Assembly: GCF_014633365.1 (NCBI RefSeq)
Contig: NC_068351.1
Span: forward strand, 17,118,907 to 17,182,906
Length of the DNA: 64,000 nucleotides
Source: Diospyros lotus
Lineage: Eukaryota; Streptophyta; Magnoliopsida; Ericales; Ebenaceae
Direction of reading: 5' to 3'
The notes beneath the pieces are model-generated. The model was not told where the DNA came from and ran no database searches. It saw only the letters and a list, made by a program, of their open reading frames with translations. The translations under genes were made by a program, and so were the position numbers. Below, one piece after another: positions 47,700 to 57,467 of this stretch (its first letter is position 1; the number at the start of each line of letters is the position of its first letter).

Positions 47700-50600
47700 A
47701 TGTGGAATGATTACATCTCATCTGTCGACAGGTATGAACATAATGGGATCTTCATTTTCTCTAACCTCCATTACCGAATTAACCTGGTAGGCCAAATGGG
47801 TATAGGCTTTTCGGGAAGAAGTGTTATCACCAGCCAAGGTTTCGCCACCCAAAATGACGTGTATAACTTGATGTATTGGTTCATTATCCAGAGGGAGATT
47901 TTGTCTGTAGTTGCTTCCTCTCTCTTGCTGTCTTGGATTATATATTTCTTGTGTTTCAGGCCTCTCTTCCCTTCTTTGTGGCTCCCTGTTATTTCCTTCT
48001 TCTTCTCGTACATATCTTTGTAAGTCTCTTTCCCGGACAAGCATCTCAATTTTATTTTTTAACTCCCTACATTGATTAGTGGAATGACCACGAGTTCTAT
48101 GGTATCGGCAATACTTATCCTGATTCTTTCCTATAGGCTGATCCACCTTTTTTGGAAGTCTGATTAGGCCTGATCCTTCTATGGCTGCCAATATTGCAGA
48201 ACGAGGTTGGGTGAGCCAAGTATAGTGATTGAATTGGGGCCCGACATCATCCAGTCTTCGGGCCCTCTCTTGTCGCCGATTAAGGTCTTCTTTAATATCT
48301 CGCTCCTTTCTTTTCCATTCCCTGTCTTCATCTATTGTCACAATCCTCATTACTTCTGTATGATGTATATATTTATTAGCCCTGATGAACAAATCTGCCA
48401 AGAATTTTGGCGGGTTTAGAGATAGGGACTCTTGAAAAGAATTCAATCGCACCCCTTGAAACATGGCAAACACTGCCATCTCAATCAATAGGTTGCGAAT
48501 CTCAAGTGTAGCGTTTCAAAATCTGTCCACATAATAGCATAGGGTCTCTTTGCTCCCCTGTCGAATGCTAAGGAGATATGTTGCGTCTTTTTTCCTCTGA
48601 CTGTTGATAATGAATGCTTTAATAAACTCCGCTTTTAATTCCCTGAACAAGAAAATTGATGCTTTGGGTAAACCATTAAACTAAGTCCGAGCATGCTCAA
48701 CTAGGGTTAATGGGAAGGCCCTAAACATTATCTTGTCGTCTCATCCATGAAGCATCATCAAAGACTCGTAGTTCTACATGTGATCATAAGGATCATCCTT
48801 GCCAGAGTAAGGAGTTATTTGGGGCATCTTAAACTTCATTGGTAAGGGCTTTTCCATTACTTCTACCATAAATGGAAGCCTCTCTCGTGATTGCTCTTCT
48901 AAAAATGGTAATTATTTATTTTGCTGCAACACTCGCTCAATCATTTTCTTCATGTCAGCTATTTCCCAAGCACTAAATGCCGTAGGGTTGTCATCAAGCT
49001 CATATTTCTTATTGGTTACAGGTTTAAAGGAATTTCGACCCCCTTCCATGGGAGTGCTGACTATCGTTTTAGAATATCTTCCCCTTTGAGGGCTTCATCT
49101 TTCTGTCTTTTGACGATTAGTTCCTCCTTGATTTCCTCGATGGGGAGAAGTTTGGGTAGGAGCCCCTTGGGTAGGTGGCTGCACTCCTCACCCTACAATT
49201 TAGATAGCCTTAATCAGTTTGGATGTTTAGTGTTGAAATGGTGAGGAGGTTTAAACTCACCAGTGTGTGAGTGTAGTTGTAGCACAAATATAAATTTCGG
49301 ACAAGTCCGGGTCGATTCAATGGGAGGTTTATTTAACAAAAGAATTGTTCATTCGGGTTGATTTATCCAAAGAGAGCTAAGTTTTCTTGATTGTGAAAAG
49401 GTTTTTTGGAATATTAAAAAGGTCTTGGGTTGAGGCGAGTTCAAAACCAATGCCTAATAAATCTCTTATAGCAATTTAAACAGCAACATTAATCTGAAAT
49501 AAACAGAGGATCGTTTGGTAGTTATAATTCAAGATACGAATGATTCTCAGCTAAGCAACCCTCATACATGATATGAGGGTTCTAGGTTAAGATGTCACTG
49601 TAAATTGTATTATACTACAGACTATGATTTGATCGTCTGAGTTTGGGTATATCTCATCTCCAATTCTAGCAACTCTCATACATGGCATGAGAGTTCTAAG
49701 TTAGGATGATGACCCAATCCAAACTCACAAAACCATTTACACACTCAACTCGAGTTTAACTCAGATAAATCTTGCATTCATCAAGGTTTAGCTTATCTTG
49801 AGATTCAAGAACATTGGACACTGTCCTCGCCTTAACCCAAGATTAGATTTAGCTACTCATTTCCATTTAAAAGTTAATTAACAAGAATTTAAATGGCGTA
49901 ATTTAAATAACAAAATTTAAATGATAAGAATTAAAATAGTATAAACTAACCGGCCATTTAGGCGGTGGATAATTAAAAGACAAGAATTAAAATTACAGAA
50001 ATTTAAAGGCAGAAATTAACCGGCCATTTAAGCAGTGGATAATAAAGTATCAATAAATGACAAAAGAATTTAAAAGAAGAAAGGAAAGAAGTAAGATTAC
50101 AAGAGAAAACAAGAGAGAGAATAAGAGCAATTCTCTAAGAGAAACTCTAAGAACAAAACTAAACTTTGATTCAAGTAATAACCACATTTTCACAAATGCA
50201 CCAAAGTGAGCTATTTATAGCTCACAAGATGTAATACAAGCCACACAATTATTCAACAAAACATTCACCTAACTAGTGGAAGAAAATTAGGTAAAAGATA
50301 AAAAATACAAAAGACTTGTGTGGTGGACTTCTCATAAGAATACAAAAGACTTTAGGTGGTGGACTTCTCATAAGAATACAAAAGACTTTAGGTGATAAAA
50401 CACTTATAAAAATTCAAAACAAAGAAAAGTCTTCTACAAATTGGGCTTTGTTGGGCCTTTGATTGGTCTTGGGCCTTTGGTTGGTCTTGGGCCTTTGGTT
50501 GGATTCCATTTGATAGTTGGGCCAAGTGCACTTGAAACATCCTCTAGACTCCATAATTGGCCTTTGAATTTGAGCAATAAAAATTTGGGTAATCCAATGT

Positions 50601-51003
50601 CTTCGATTATGCCCCTAATTAATTGTAGAAGCCAACTTCCTTGCTTCATCCTGAAATAATATGTAATAAGAATAATTATTTACTTTAAGTATAAATATAA
50701 AGCCAAAATAGGGATATAATTCATTAAAATTTACGAAATATTAACCCTTATCAGTAGGAGACCATGGTCGGTTGTTTCGAAGATGGGCAGATTGTGCATG
50801 AGAGTCGGGAGTAGCCTCTCGGTAAGAGCCATTTCCTAGAACCTCTTGACGTGCCCTATTGGACGGAACTATTTCTGGTATAAACTTTGTCAAGGTAGCC
50901 GGCATCGAGGCTTGAGGAACCAAACCTTGCAATATCCCATCCATTTCATGAAGGGCTTGCATCCCTTCAACGTGCGACTATCGCAACATTTCATACTCAG
51001 CCA
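47700..51003 (-). pseudogene. Tat-2 gag, interrupted by a solo LTR
   Basis: The gag start on the minus strand lies near 51003 (MAEYEMLRQSHVEGMQALHE). After removal of the insert at 49176-50753 the frame continues with stops. From 48488 an open stretch of 256 codons reads EMAVFAMFQGVRLNSFQESL, NPPKFLADLFIRANKYIHHT, then the zinc finger YCRYHRTRGHSTNQCRELKN. That motif has the CxxH-type layout typical of Tat gag. An acidic Arg-rich tail leads toward the protease. In-frame stops just upstream of 48488 show it is inactive. Confidence 0.85.
49176..50753 (-). mobile_element. Solo LTR inside Tat-2 gag
   Basis: The 1578-bp insert starts TGGCTGCACTCC and ends CCCTTATCA, flanked by exact target duplication GTAGG (49171-49175 and 50754-50758). 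On the minus strand it begins TGATAAGGGTTAATA. A TATA box GAGCTATAAATAGCTC lies near 50208 on the minus strand, in a perfect inverted repeat. The phrase GGGCCTTTGGTTGG..CTT recurs near 50450-50510. There is no coding capacity. Confidence 0.85.
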
Positions 51004-51376
51004 TAGGAACCATGGGTGGGGTTGGTATACTTGAACCGTATACTTGAACCAATGTGATGAGGAAAATAAGACCCCGAAAGGGCATGTGAGTTGATAAATG
51101 GTGGAGCTTGGAACTGAATGTCCAATGGATGTGAATGCCCTATGAAGGGCGACTGTTGAGTGAGGGGTGGATGACCCTCACATGAGGGGGAGCTGGCCCT
51201 CATGAGTGGACCGATGGGTGAGGGGTGGCTGGCCCTCACGGGAAGTTTGATGGTGGTTTTCCACACGAGGGAGAGTCTCTTGTAGAGGTGATTGTGCACC
51301 ACAAGAGAGACTCTGTCAACCACTTCGAGTTTGTGCCATGGTGAATGAGTATTTCTTGGCCTTTTGTTCGATTTTC

Positions 51377-51392
51377 CACAGACAACACCAAT
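51377..51392 (-). promoter_or_regulatory. Tat-2 primer binding site region
   Basis: On the minus strand ATTGGTGTTGTCTGTGG follows the 5' LTR end at 51393. It resembles the TTGGCGCCGTCTGTGG sequence usual for Tat elements, with CpG-to-TpG type changes. Confidence 0.65.
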
Positions 51393-52802
51393 TGTTATTA
51401 CACAGTTACAACAATAAATTTGTAAAAAGGGAAACTGCCGATGGATGACCCTCGTATGGTTGATCCAAACGATGGATAACTCTCGTGGGGTGTATTTGAG
51501 CGATGGATGACTCACTCGGGGGATTGATGACTCCTTCTAGACATGAGTGACGTGTGGATTGTCCAAACAATGAGTAATTATCGGGAGAGATGGGTGAGTC
51601 TCCCGGGGTAGAGTGATAGCGATGGATGAGTCTCCTAGGGGTCACAACAACGATGGATGAGTCTCTCGGGGGGTCACGACAGCGATGGATGAGTCCCTTG
51701 GCCAGGTTGAGAGCGATGGATGACCTGTTAGAAAGAAAATTGATTAGGGGCGTGGGTGAAAGTCCTCGCGCGGACCCTCCTATGCTTAAGTTAGACCCTC
51801 GTAGAAGTGAAATGATTGAAAGCAAAAACTAAGTATGAGAGATTGCATATTGAATGAGAGGAAAAGACCCCCTATTTATAGCGATGGGAAGGGCATCCAT
51901 GTGTCGAGTGACCTGATTTTCTTGGCCGATATCTCGGAGGCGATTTTGACCGAGTCTTGCTGGATTATTGGCGCGAGGGTGCATGGTCGAGAGTGCACAA
52001 GAGCATATGTGGGTGCGCGCGCAAAGACGCGCAATAGGCATCCTCGAGTAACCTTCCTCGGGGTTGTGAAGTACCTTAGAGAGAGGTCTCTCAAGGGAGT
52101 GGGAATACCCCCGAGAGACTCTCTCAGGGGTGTGGGGGTGAAGCCCTCCTCTTTGTCTTAGCCACACTACCGCGTGGCAGGGGGTGTGAGAATACCCCTG
52201 AGAGAGTCGGGGTAGAGCCCCCATTTTTCTTAGCCACGCTATTATGTGGCAGCATGGCAAGGGGGGAAGCGCCCTCCTTTCCCTGGCCATGCTACTGCGT
52301 GGTAGCGTGGCAAGAGGGGAAGCGGCCACCTTTCCTTGGCAACGCTGCTGCGTGGCAACATAGGGGAGGGGGAAGCAACCCCCATTTCCCTAGCCCTTAG
52401 CCACGTTGTTGCGTGGGAGTGGGGAGGGAAGCGGCCATAGTGGCCACTTCCATGCGTGTAATACCTCGAGAGCCCAGAGAAGTTAGTATATATCGAGGAT
52501 AGTGTAAGAAAGGAAACAACACCAGCTGGATACCTTATGGGCTGAATGTTGGCAAAGAACTCCCAAGTTAAGCGTGCTTGACCTGGGGCAATCCAATGAT
52601 GGGTAACCCCCCTGAGAAGTTCGTGTAGGCCCATCAGGGTAAGTTGTTCCGGTTCTTCCTATCGCTCGAGCGGGATGTTACAATGAGGCTAGGCCACCTC
52701 TTAACTGCATGAAGCAGCCAAGTGGCCACTTTGATGGGCTGCCACGTGGCCTTTTTTTTTTTTTACTACTTATTTATTTTTATTATTTTAATAGGCATAA
52801 CA
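51393..52802 (-). repeat. Tat-2 5' LTR, interrupted by a Cassandra solo LTR
   Basis: It aligns with the 3' LTR at 44529-45641. Without the Cassandra insert it is about 1.18 kb. It holds the same GATGGATGA repeat block (51440-51725) and five CG-rich hairpins at 52160-52410 (for example GCCACGCTATTATGTGGC). Several differ from the 3' copy by compensating or single-strand changes. Confidence 0.85.
52457..52682 (+). mobile_element. Cassandra-type TRIM solo LTR with 5S rRNA-derived sequence
   Basis: The 226-bp insert starts TGTAATACCTCGAG and ends GGGATGTTACA. Flanks read ATGCG (52452-52456) and ATGAG (52683-52687), a 4-of-5 target duplication. The centre matches plant 5S rRNA: ACCAGC near 52521, then AACTCCCAAGTTAAGCGTGC (52558-52577), GATGGGTAACCCCCCTGAGAAGT (52598-52620) and TCGTGT. 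These correspond to the 5S internal promoter boxes A and C. Cassandra elements are known to carry 5S sequence in their LTRs. The intermediate element region is altered (CCAATGAT for CTAGGAT), so polymerase III activity is uncertain. Confidence 0.85.
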
Positions 52803-52807
52803 TATAT

Positions 52808-53077
52808 AAATATACATTTTAAAAAATTCAAGTTAAAAAGAAAAAAACCTACAAAACCCATGACCAATGGGTTTTCAACCAACAAAGATTGAGGGAGAAT
52901 GAGAGATGGTCGTGATGGATAGTGACCCTTGAATGGTGGTTTCAAAGAAGGCTGTGATGTTACAAAACGAAGAAGTTAATAGTTGTAGTCAAATGGAGGA
53001 AGCACTCCATATATGAGAGAGGGAGAGAAGTTAAGTAGAGTAAGGGCAAAGATAAACGAGGTGTAACTAGAGGTGCA
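52808..53077. other. Non-coding sequence between Tat-2 and LTR B
   Basis: I see no gene, repeat or recognisable motif here. Confidence 0.5.
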
Positions 53078-53805
53078 TGTTAGTGTTAGTGCTCTAATAT
53101 TAGATTTAGATGACATCTAACAGATGTAATTTGGGACTAATGATGTATATCTTACAAATTGAATAAAATATGTTTTCATATTTTGATGGTCATATATTAA
53201 TTCCTACCTCTCCAGTTTATTTATATAAATGAGTTCTTAGAATTCCTAAAAAAGGTCTTATTCTTAAATGCTAAGAATATGTGACAAGGACCCTTGAATT
53301 TGAGATTTCTTAAAGAGATTCCTAGTCCTTAGGTTTCTCATAAAGGAAATATGAGTAATCGATTATGGACTGACACATGGACTATTACCTTTGATTAGTA
53401 TGAGATACTAATGATTAAAAGATGGTGAGTCATATGCCATAATCCATGAGATGGATATAATAGACATGTGGGTGGATGTTAGTTGAACATTTGTTGAATG
53501 TGATGCAAATGACAAATCACATGGTTAAGAGGATTAATGATTTGTCACTGAATTTGATTGTGTTACTAGTCCTTAAACTAGAGGTAATACAGTTACCTTG
53601 TATATTGGTGTCAGAGATTTGTCGTTGCTAATACCCACTCGTATATCACGGTGGGAATATGCACTGTGTGGTCTTTGTGCACTAACATATGGAGGTAGGT
53701 GTTTGCTGATGGGATCCATTGATCTTCGACGTGAGATGAACATCCTATGCGATCAAGTAGTGGTTTGTGATTGTATAAACCCCTGGTCATGGTGCACATG
53801 ATTAG

Positions 53806-55458
53806 TGTTGGTATTTTATGAAGAAAAAAAGGGAAGGGAAAAAATAGCAAAGCAAAAGTCATATATTTTATTCAATCATAAACTCCAATTTATACAGTTA
53901 AAATGTAAACTGGAATGAGCATAAAGTGAAGAATAATATGGCATAACATTCAGTCAAAACAACTAACAAATAATATCAGATAGTTGTTAATTTATTGGTT
54001 ATGGATAATCCTAATTTATTTTGACTCATTCAAACCACATCAGTAGCTTCTAAGTCAAAATTCAACACCCCTCCTTAACTTTGAGGCTGCAAATGCAAAT
54101 TTTAAATTTTGGTATGTCTTAGATATAGGCATATGGGAATTTTATGGTTTTTGGTTATGAGACATAAGTATGATTATGGGGCATAGGCATTTTTTGGGGG
54201 GGTATAGGTATGAATATGATTTTGAGTAGAGTTAAAATAACTCCTCCTCCTCTGGTTAGCTATTCATCATAGCTGCTTTGGCTTCATTTTGTTATTGATT
54301 TTTGCATACCCTCTCCATATGATCCAATTGACCATATTTATTCCATTTGACATCTGGTTTCCACCAACACTTGTTCTTTGGATGATTTGTCTTTTTACAA
54401 TGACGACAAGTAGGATGATTTCCACCATTGTTCTTCATAGATTTTACTTGAAAAGCCCCTTCAACACGTCCTTCTTGCCTCATCAATCTTCTTTGTTCTT
54501 GAGCCTGTAAAGCATTAATTAACTCTGCCAAAGAAATGCTTGACAAATCTTTAGCATTTTCTAGAGAATAGATGGTGGCTTCATACCTCTCTAGAAGTCT
54601 AACAAGTATTTTTTCAATGATTCTTTGATCAGGAAAATCCTTACCTAACAACCTCACTTTGTTAGCAAGGCAAAGCAACATGTCAGTGTACTCTTTCACA
54701 GTTTCTGACTCTTTTATTCTTTACATTTCAAACTCTCTGATCAAGTTTAACACTTGCATATTCCTTGCTCGTTCATTGCCTTGATATTTTTCTTTGAGAT
54801 AATCCCAAATGGCTTTTGCTGAAGGCAGGTTCATGATTTTTGTGAAAATATTGGGAGAACTACAGCATAAAAGTAGGCCATGGCTTTAGCCTTCCTTGTT
54901 TTCCTCTCCTTGTGAATCTTTATTTGGTTCACAGTTGGATTGGGCGGCAAATCAGCGACTTTGTAATCTTCCTCAATTGCTTCCTAAAGATCCTATGCCT
55001 TGAGATGGACTTTCATTTTAATAACCCATACCTGATAGTTGTTGCCACCAAATATCGGTGTTGTCGGCATTCCGTGACTTGATTTTGCTTCCATCTTTGC
55101 AGATTGTTGGCTTGAATTTGAGTGTTTGTGAATATGTTTTTTTGGTTTCTCTCAACTCACAGGTCCCTCAAGAAATACGCTCTGATACTACTTGTTGGTA
55201 TTTTATAAAGAAATAAGAAAAGGGAAAGGAAAAAATAGCAAAACAAAAGTCATATATTTTATTCAATCGTAAACTCCAATTTATACAGCTAAAATACAAT
55301 CTGAAATGAGCATAAAGTGGAGAATAATATGGCATAACATCCAATCAAAACAGCTAACAATCAATATCAGATAGTCGCTAATTTATTGGTTATGGATAAT
55401 CCTAATTTATTTTGACTCATTCAAACCACATCAGCAACTTCTAAGTCAAAATTCAACA
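53806..55458 (-). mobile_element. Copia-2: compact gag-only copia element
   Basis: The complete element is 1653 bp. LTRs are 53806-54067 (262 bp) and 55193-55458 (266 bp), starting TGTTGGTATTTTAT and ending ATTCAACA. Exact target duplication ATTAG lies at 53801-53805 and 55459-55463. On the minus strand the primer site AGTAGTATCAGAGC follows the 5' LTR. The polypurine tract AAGGAGGGG precedes the 3' LTR (54068-54077). The internal region of 1.1 kb holds only gag. Confidence 0.95.
54292..54900 (-). pseudogene. Copia-2 gag with zinc knuckle
   Basis: The open part (54699-54292) reads MKEYTDMLLCLANKVRLLGK, IIEKILVRLLERYEATIYSL, LAELINALQAQEQRRLMRQE and the zinc knuckle CRHCKKTNHPKNKC, with CCHC residues intact. 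Upstream sequence to about 54900 continues gag (for example WDYLKEKYQGNERARNMQVL) across stops at 54720 and elsewhere. The typical N-terminal FxGxNYxxW motif may lie near 55060 in remains. No protease, integrase or RT follows the knuckle, so pol was never present or was deleted. Confidence 0.8.
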
Positions 55459-56311
55459 ATTAGAAATAAGTTTTCAATGTCAGAAGGAGTTCCGAAGTAT
55501 CATCTCAATCACACTTTGCTAGATCTTAGCATAGTTATCGAGTTAGTAAGTGTGATCAGTCCATGGCTCTCACTCGATCGGGATGTTAGTCGATGGAGGA
55601 ATTATAATACATGGGAATCGAAAGCCCTAAAAAGTTCTCTTGAAGTATGACTTCATTACTGGTTAAATCGTTCTGACATAATACTAGTTATTAGTTAGGA
55701 CCTCTCGGGGTACATCAAGGAGATAGAGAGATCCTCGCTTGTAGATTAAAGAGTTTGATTAGCATCAAAGTATTTGACGTGTCCTGATTGCTACTTAGTG
55801 GTGAACCTAGAAGGTGACACGCATATCCAAGTGTAGTGGTTGATTATTAATATAAAGTTGTAATTAAATATTAATCATCATTAAGAGTTAATGAGGACAT
55901 AGTTGAGAGTTAACAGAACGTGTTTAATTAATCGAAGCAATTGTTTAGAGTTGACAAGTATGTCATTAAGAGTTAGCGGGGGCCTCAATTTCATTATGAG
56001 ATAATGAAAGGGCTATTAAGAGTTAATGGTGGGCCTAAATGTAATTTGCAAAACATTGGAATGAGGGAGCAAAACTAGTCAATTGACCATAAAGGCGGTC
56101 GACCTGACCTTGGCCGAATCAGTTGATAGGTTCAGAACTGGTTAACCAATATTGTTGACCAGTGCAATTTTGTCAACCGTTTTCTTATAGTGAGGGCCAC
56201 GTTTAACACGATTTCTTGTATTTTTCTGTAACGGCTTCGATCATGAGCTGGAGAAGGATGATAGGGGAAGGACAACATGCGTCCAACATGCCTTTCCCTC
56301 CCTCAACCTCG

Positions 56312-56317
56312 TCCCCC

Positions 56318-56348
<31 letters not shown>
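56312..56348 (+). repeat. Poly-C plus CT microsatellite
   Basis: A run of about 16 C is followed by about 10 CT units, upstream of the likely TATA box of LTR B. Confidence 0.9.
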
Positions 56349-56500
56349 CTAATTGGTTTGTCCATTTGGAGGATTTGTGAGGGCCAGGGTTTCATATATA
56401 TATAAAGAAAGAAAAAGGAAAATGCCTAAGTACTTTTGCTGTATTTTGACGCCTTAATTTTCTCTCAACTATGAGCTTTTTTCTTCTTCTTCTAGAGCCC

Positions 56501-57467
56501 TTGAACCTTTTTCTCACATAGCTCCCATTGCTCCTTGATTCCTTATTACTATTGTAGTAATCTTAATCCAATAGTGAGACTATTTGGATTTGGAATCCCC
56601 TTGTTTTGAACCCTTTTTCAGCTTTATCATCTACAAGTGGTTTAGCTAGCACATAAGCCACCTTACAGATTTCATCTGTTATTCGAAGTGTAGATTGACT
56701 AGGCCATTTGTATTTTTGAGGGTTGGATTGGTCGTCTGAAAATTTATTTGGAATAGTTAGACTGTTCGAAGGCACTATTCGAAAGCTATTCGATGAGAAC
56801 GAAAGTTGCCCTGGGTGGAATTTCAGCCACTACTTCAACAAGGAAACTTTCCAGTGAGGTATACTACTAAATGCCCTATGGATAGTTTTAGTTTTGTGTT
56901 GCATATGGTTGTTGATACTAGGTTTTGCAAGGTGATCTTGTTTTATTTCCACTATGTTTATTAGGAGTTTTCAATTTTTTTTTTTTTTTTTGAAAATTGG
57001 TAAAACCTTTGCATAAACCACCGAATGTTGGCATTCCCTTTTAGTGCATGTGCTGGACAATTGATTTGACAAAGAAAGGGCTTCAAATGTGATTGGAGGA
57101 TGTAGGAGTGGTAGATAACAATAAGGGCTTCAGATTAGATAGGGAAAGTGTTCGGCCAAAGATGCATGACAATCGATCAATGATAGACTATGATAGCAAG
57201 AGGAAGATGACAATCAACGAGCTGTGGCAACAACATTGCTTTTGAATGAGGAAGACAAAGATAAGAGTTACAATTTCAAGTTTTATTTGAGGTACTTTAG
57301 TCTTTTGCTTGGTCAAAAATAGCTTTTTCTTTTTGTATAACTTGTAACCTTTAAAAGTAGGGGAAATGAGCTTTTAAGCTAGATAATTTAAAAGATCTTT
57401 CGAATAGCCAAACATGTAACAACATTTTTAAAGAAAGCTTAGCGCTTAAAAAGCCTAAGAGAATAAC
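56501..57467. other. Non-coding; MITE-like sequence at its right end
   Basis: No gene is seen. A T-run lies at 56977-56992. From about 57370, AGCTTTTAAGCTAGATAATTTAAAAG and GAATAGCCAAACATGTAAC resemble AT-rich non-autonomous DNA transposons. The pattern continues right of the solo LTR (59922-60240, GAGCCAAACAGGCTC), so a MITE may have been the target of that insertion. Confidence 0.35.

Larger units (their letters stand above)
44529..52802 (-). mobile_element. Tat-2: gag-protease-only Tat-lineage gypsy element
   Basis: The outer boundaries TGTTGTTACA (44529) and GGCATAACA (52802) are flanked by exact target duplication TATAT (44524-44528 and 52803-52807). On the minus strand the order is 5' LTR, primer site, gag, protease, a long non-coding repeat-rich region, polypurine tract and 3' LTR. 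RT, RNase H and integrase are absent. A solo LTR interrupts gag (49176-50753) and a Cassandra solo LTR interrupts the 5' LTR (52457-52682). The retained gag and protease with loss of pol suggest a non-autonomous element or an internal deletion. Confidence 0.85.
53078..56500 (+). repeat. LTR of copia family B, interrupted by copia-2
   Basis: It starts TGTTAGTGTTAGTGCTC at 53078 and resembles the LTR at 19598 along its length. After the insert (53806-55458) it continues with CTCTCACTCGATCGGGATG near 55563, a block of ATTAAGAGTTAATG motifs (55875-56030), a CT microsatellite, and TATATATATAAAG near 56393 as likely TATA box. The right boundary was not found. No internal coding region follows, so it is a solo or truncated LTR. 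Confidence 0.65.

Noticed and set aside
52515..52632. A 5S rRNA gene
   Set aside because: The match covers the internal promoter boxes but is diverged, has altered length, and lies inside Cassandra-type LTR ends with a near target duplication.
56162..56166. GTGCA as right target duplication of LTR B (left GTGCA at 53073-53077)
   Set aside because: The match would end the LTR before its own TATA box near 56393; a single 5-bp match is not enough to set the boundary.
56563..56775. A 70-codon minus-strand frame
   Set aside because: There is no recognisable domain, no context and a length expected by chance in this sequence.
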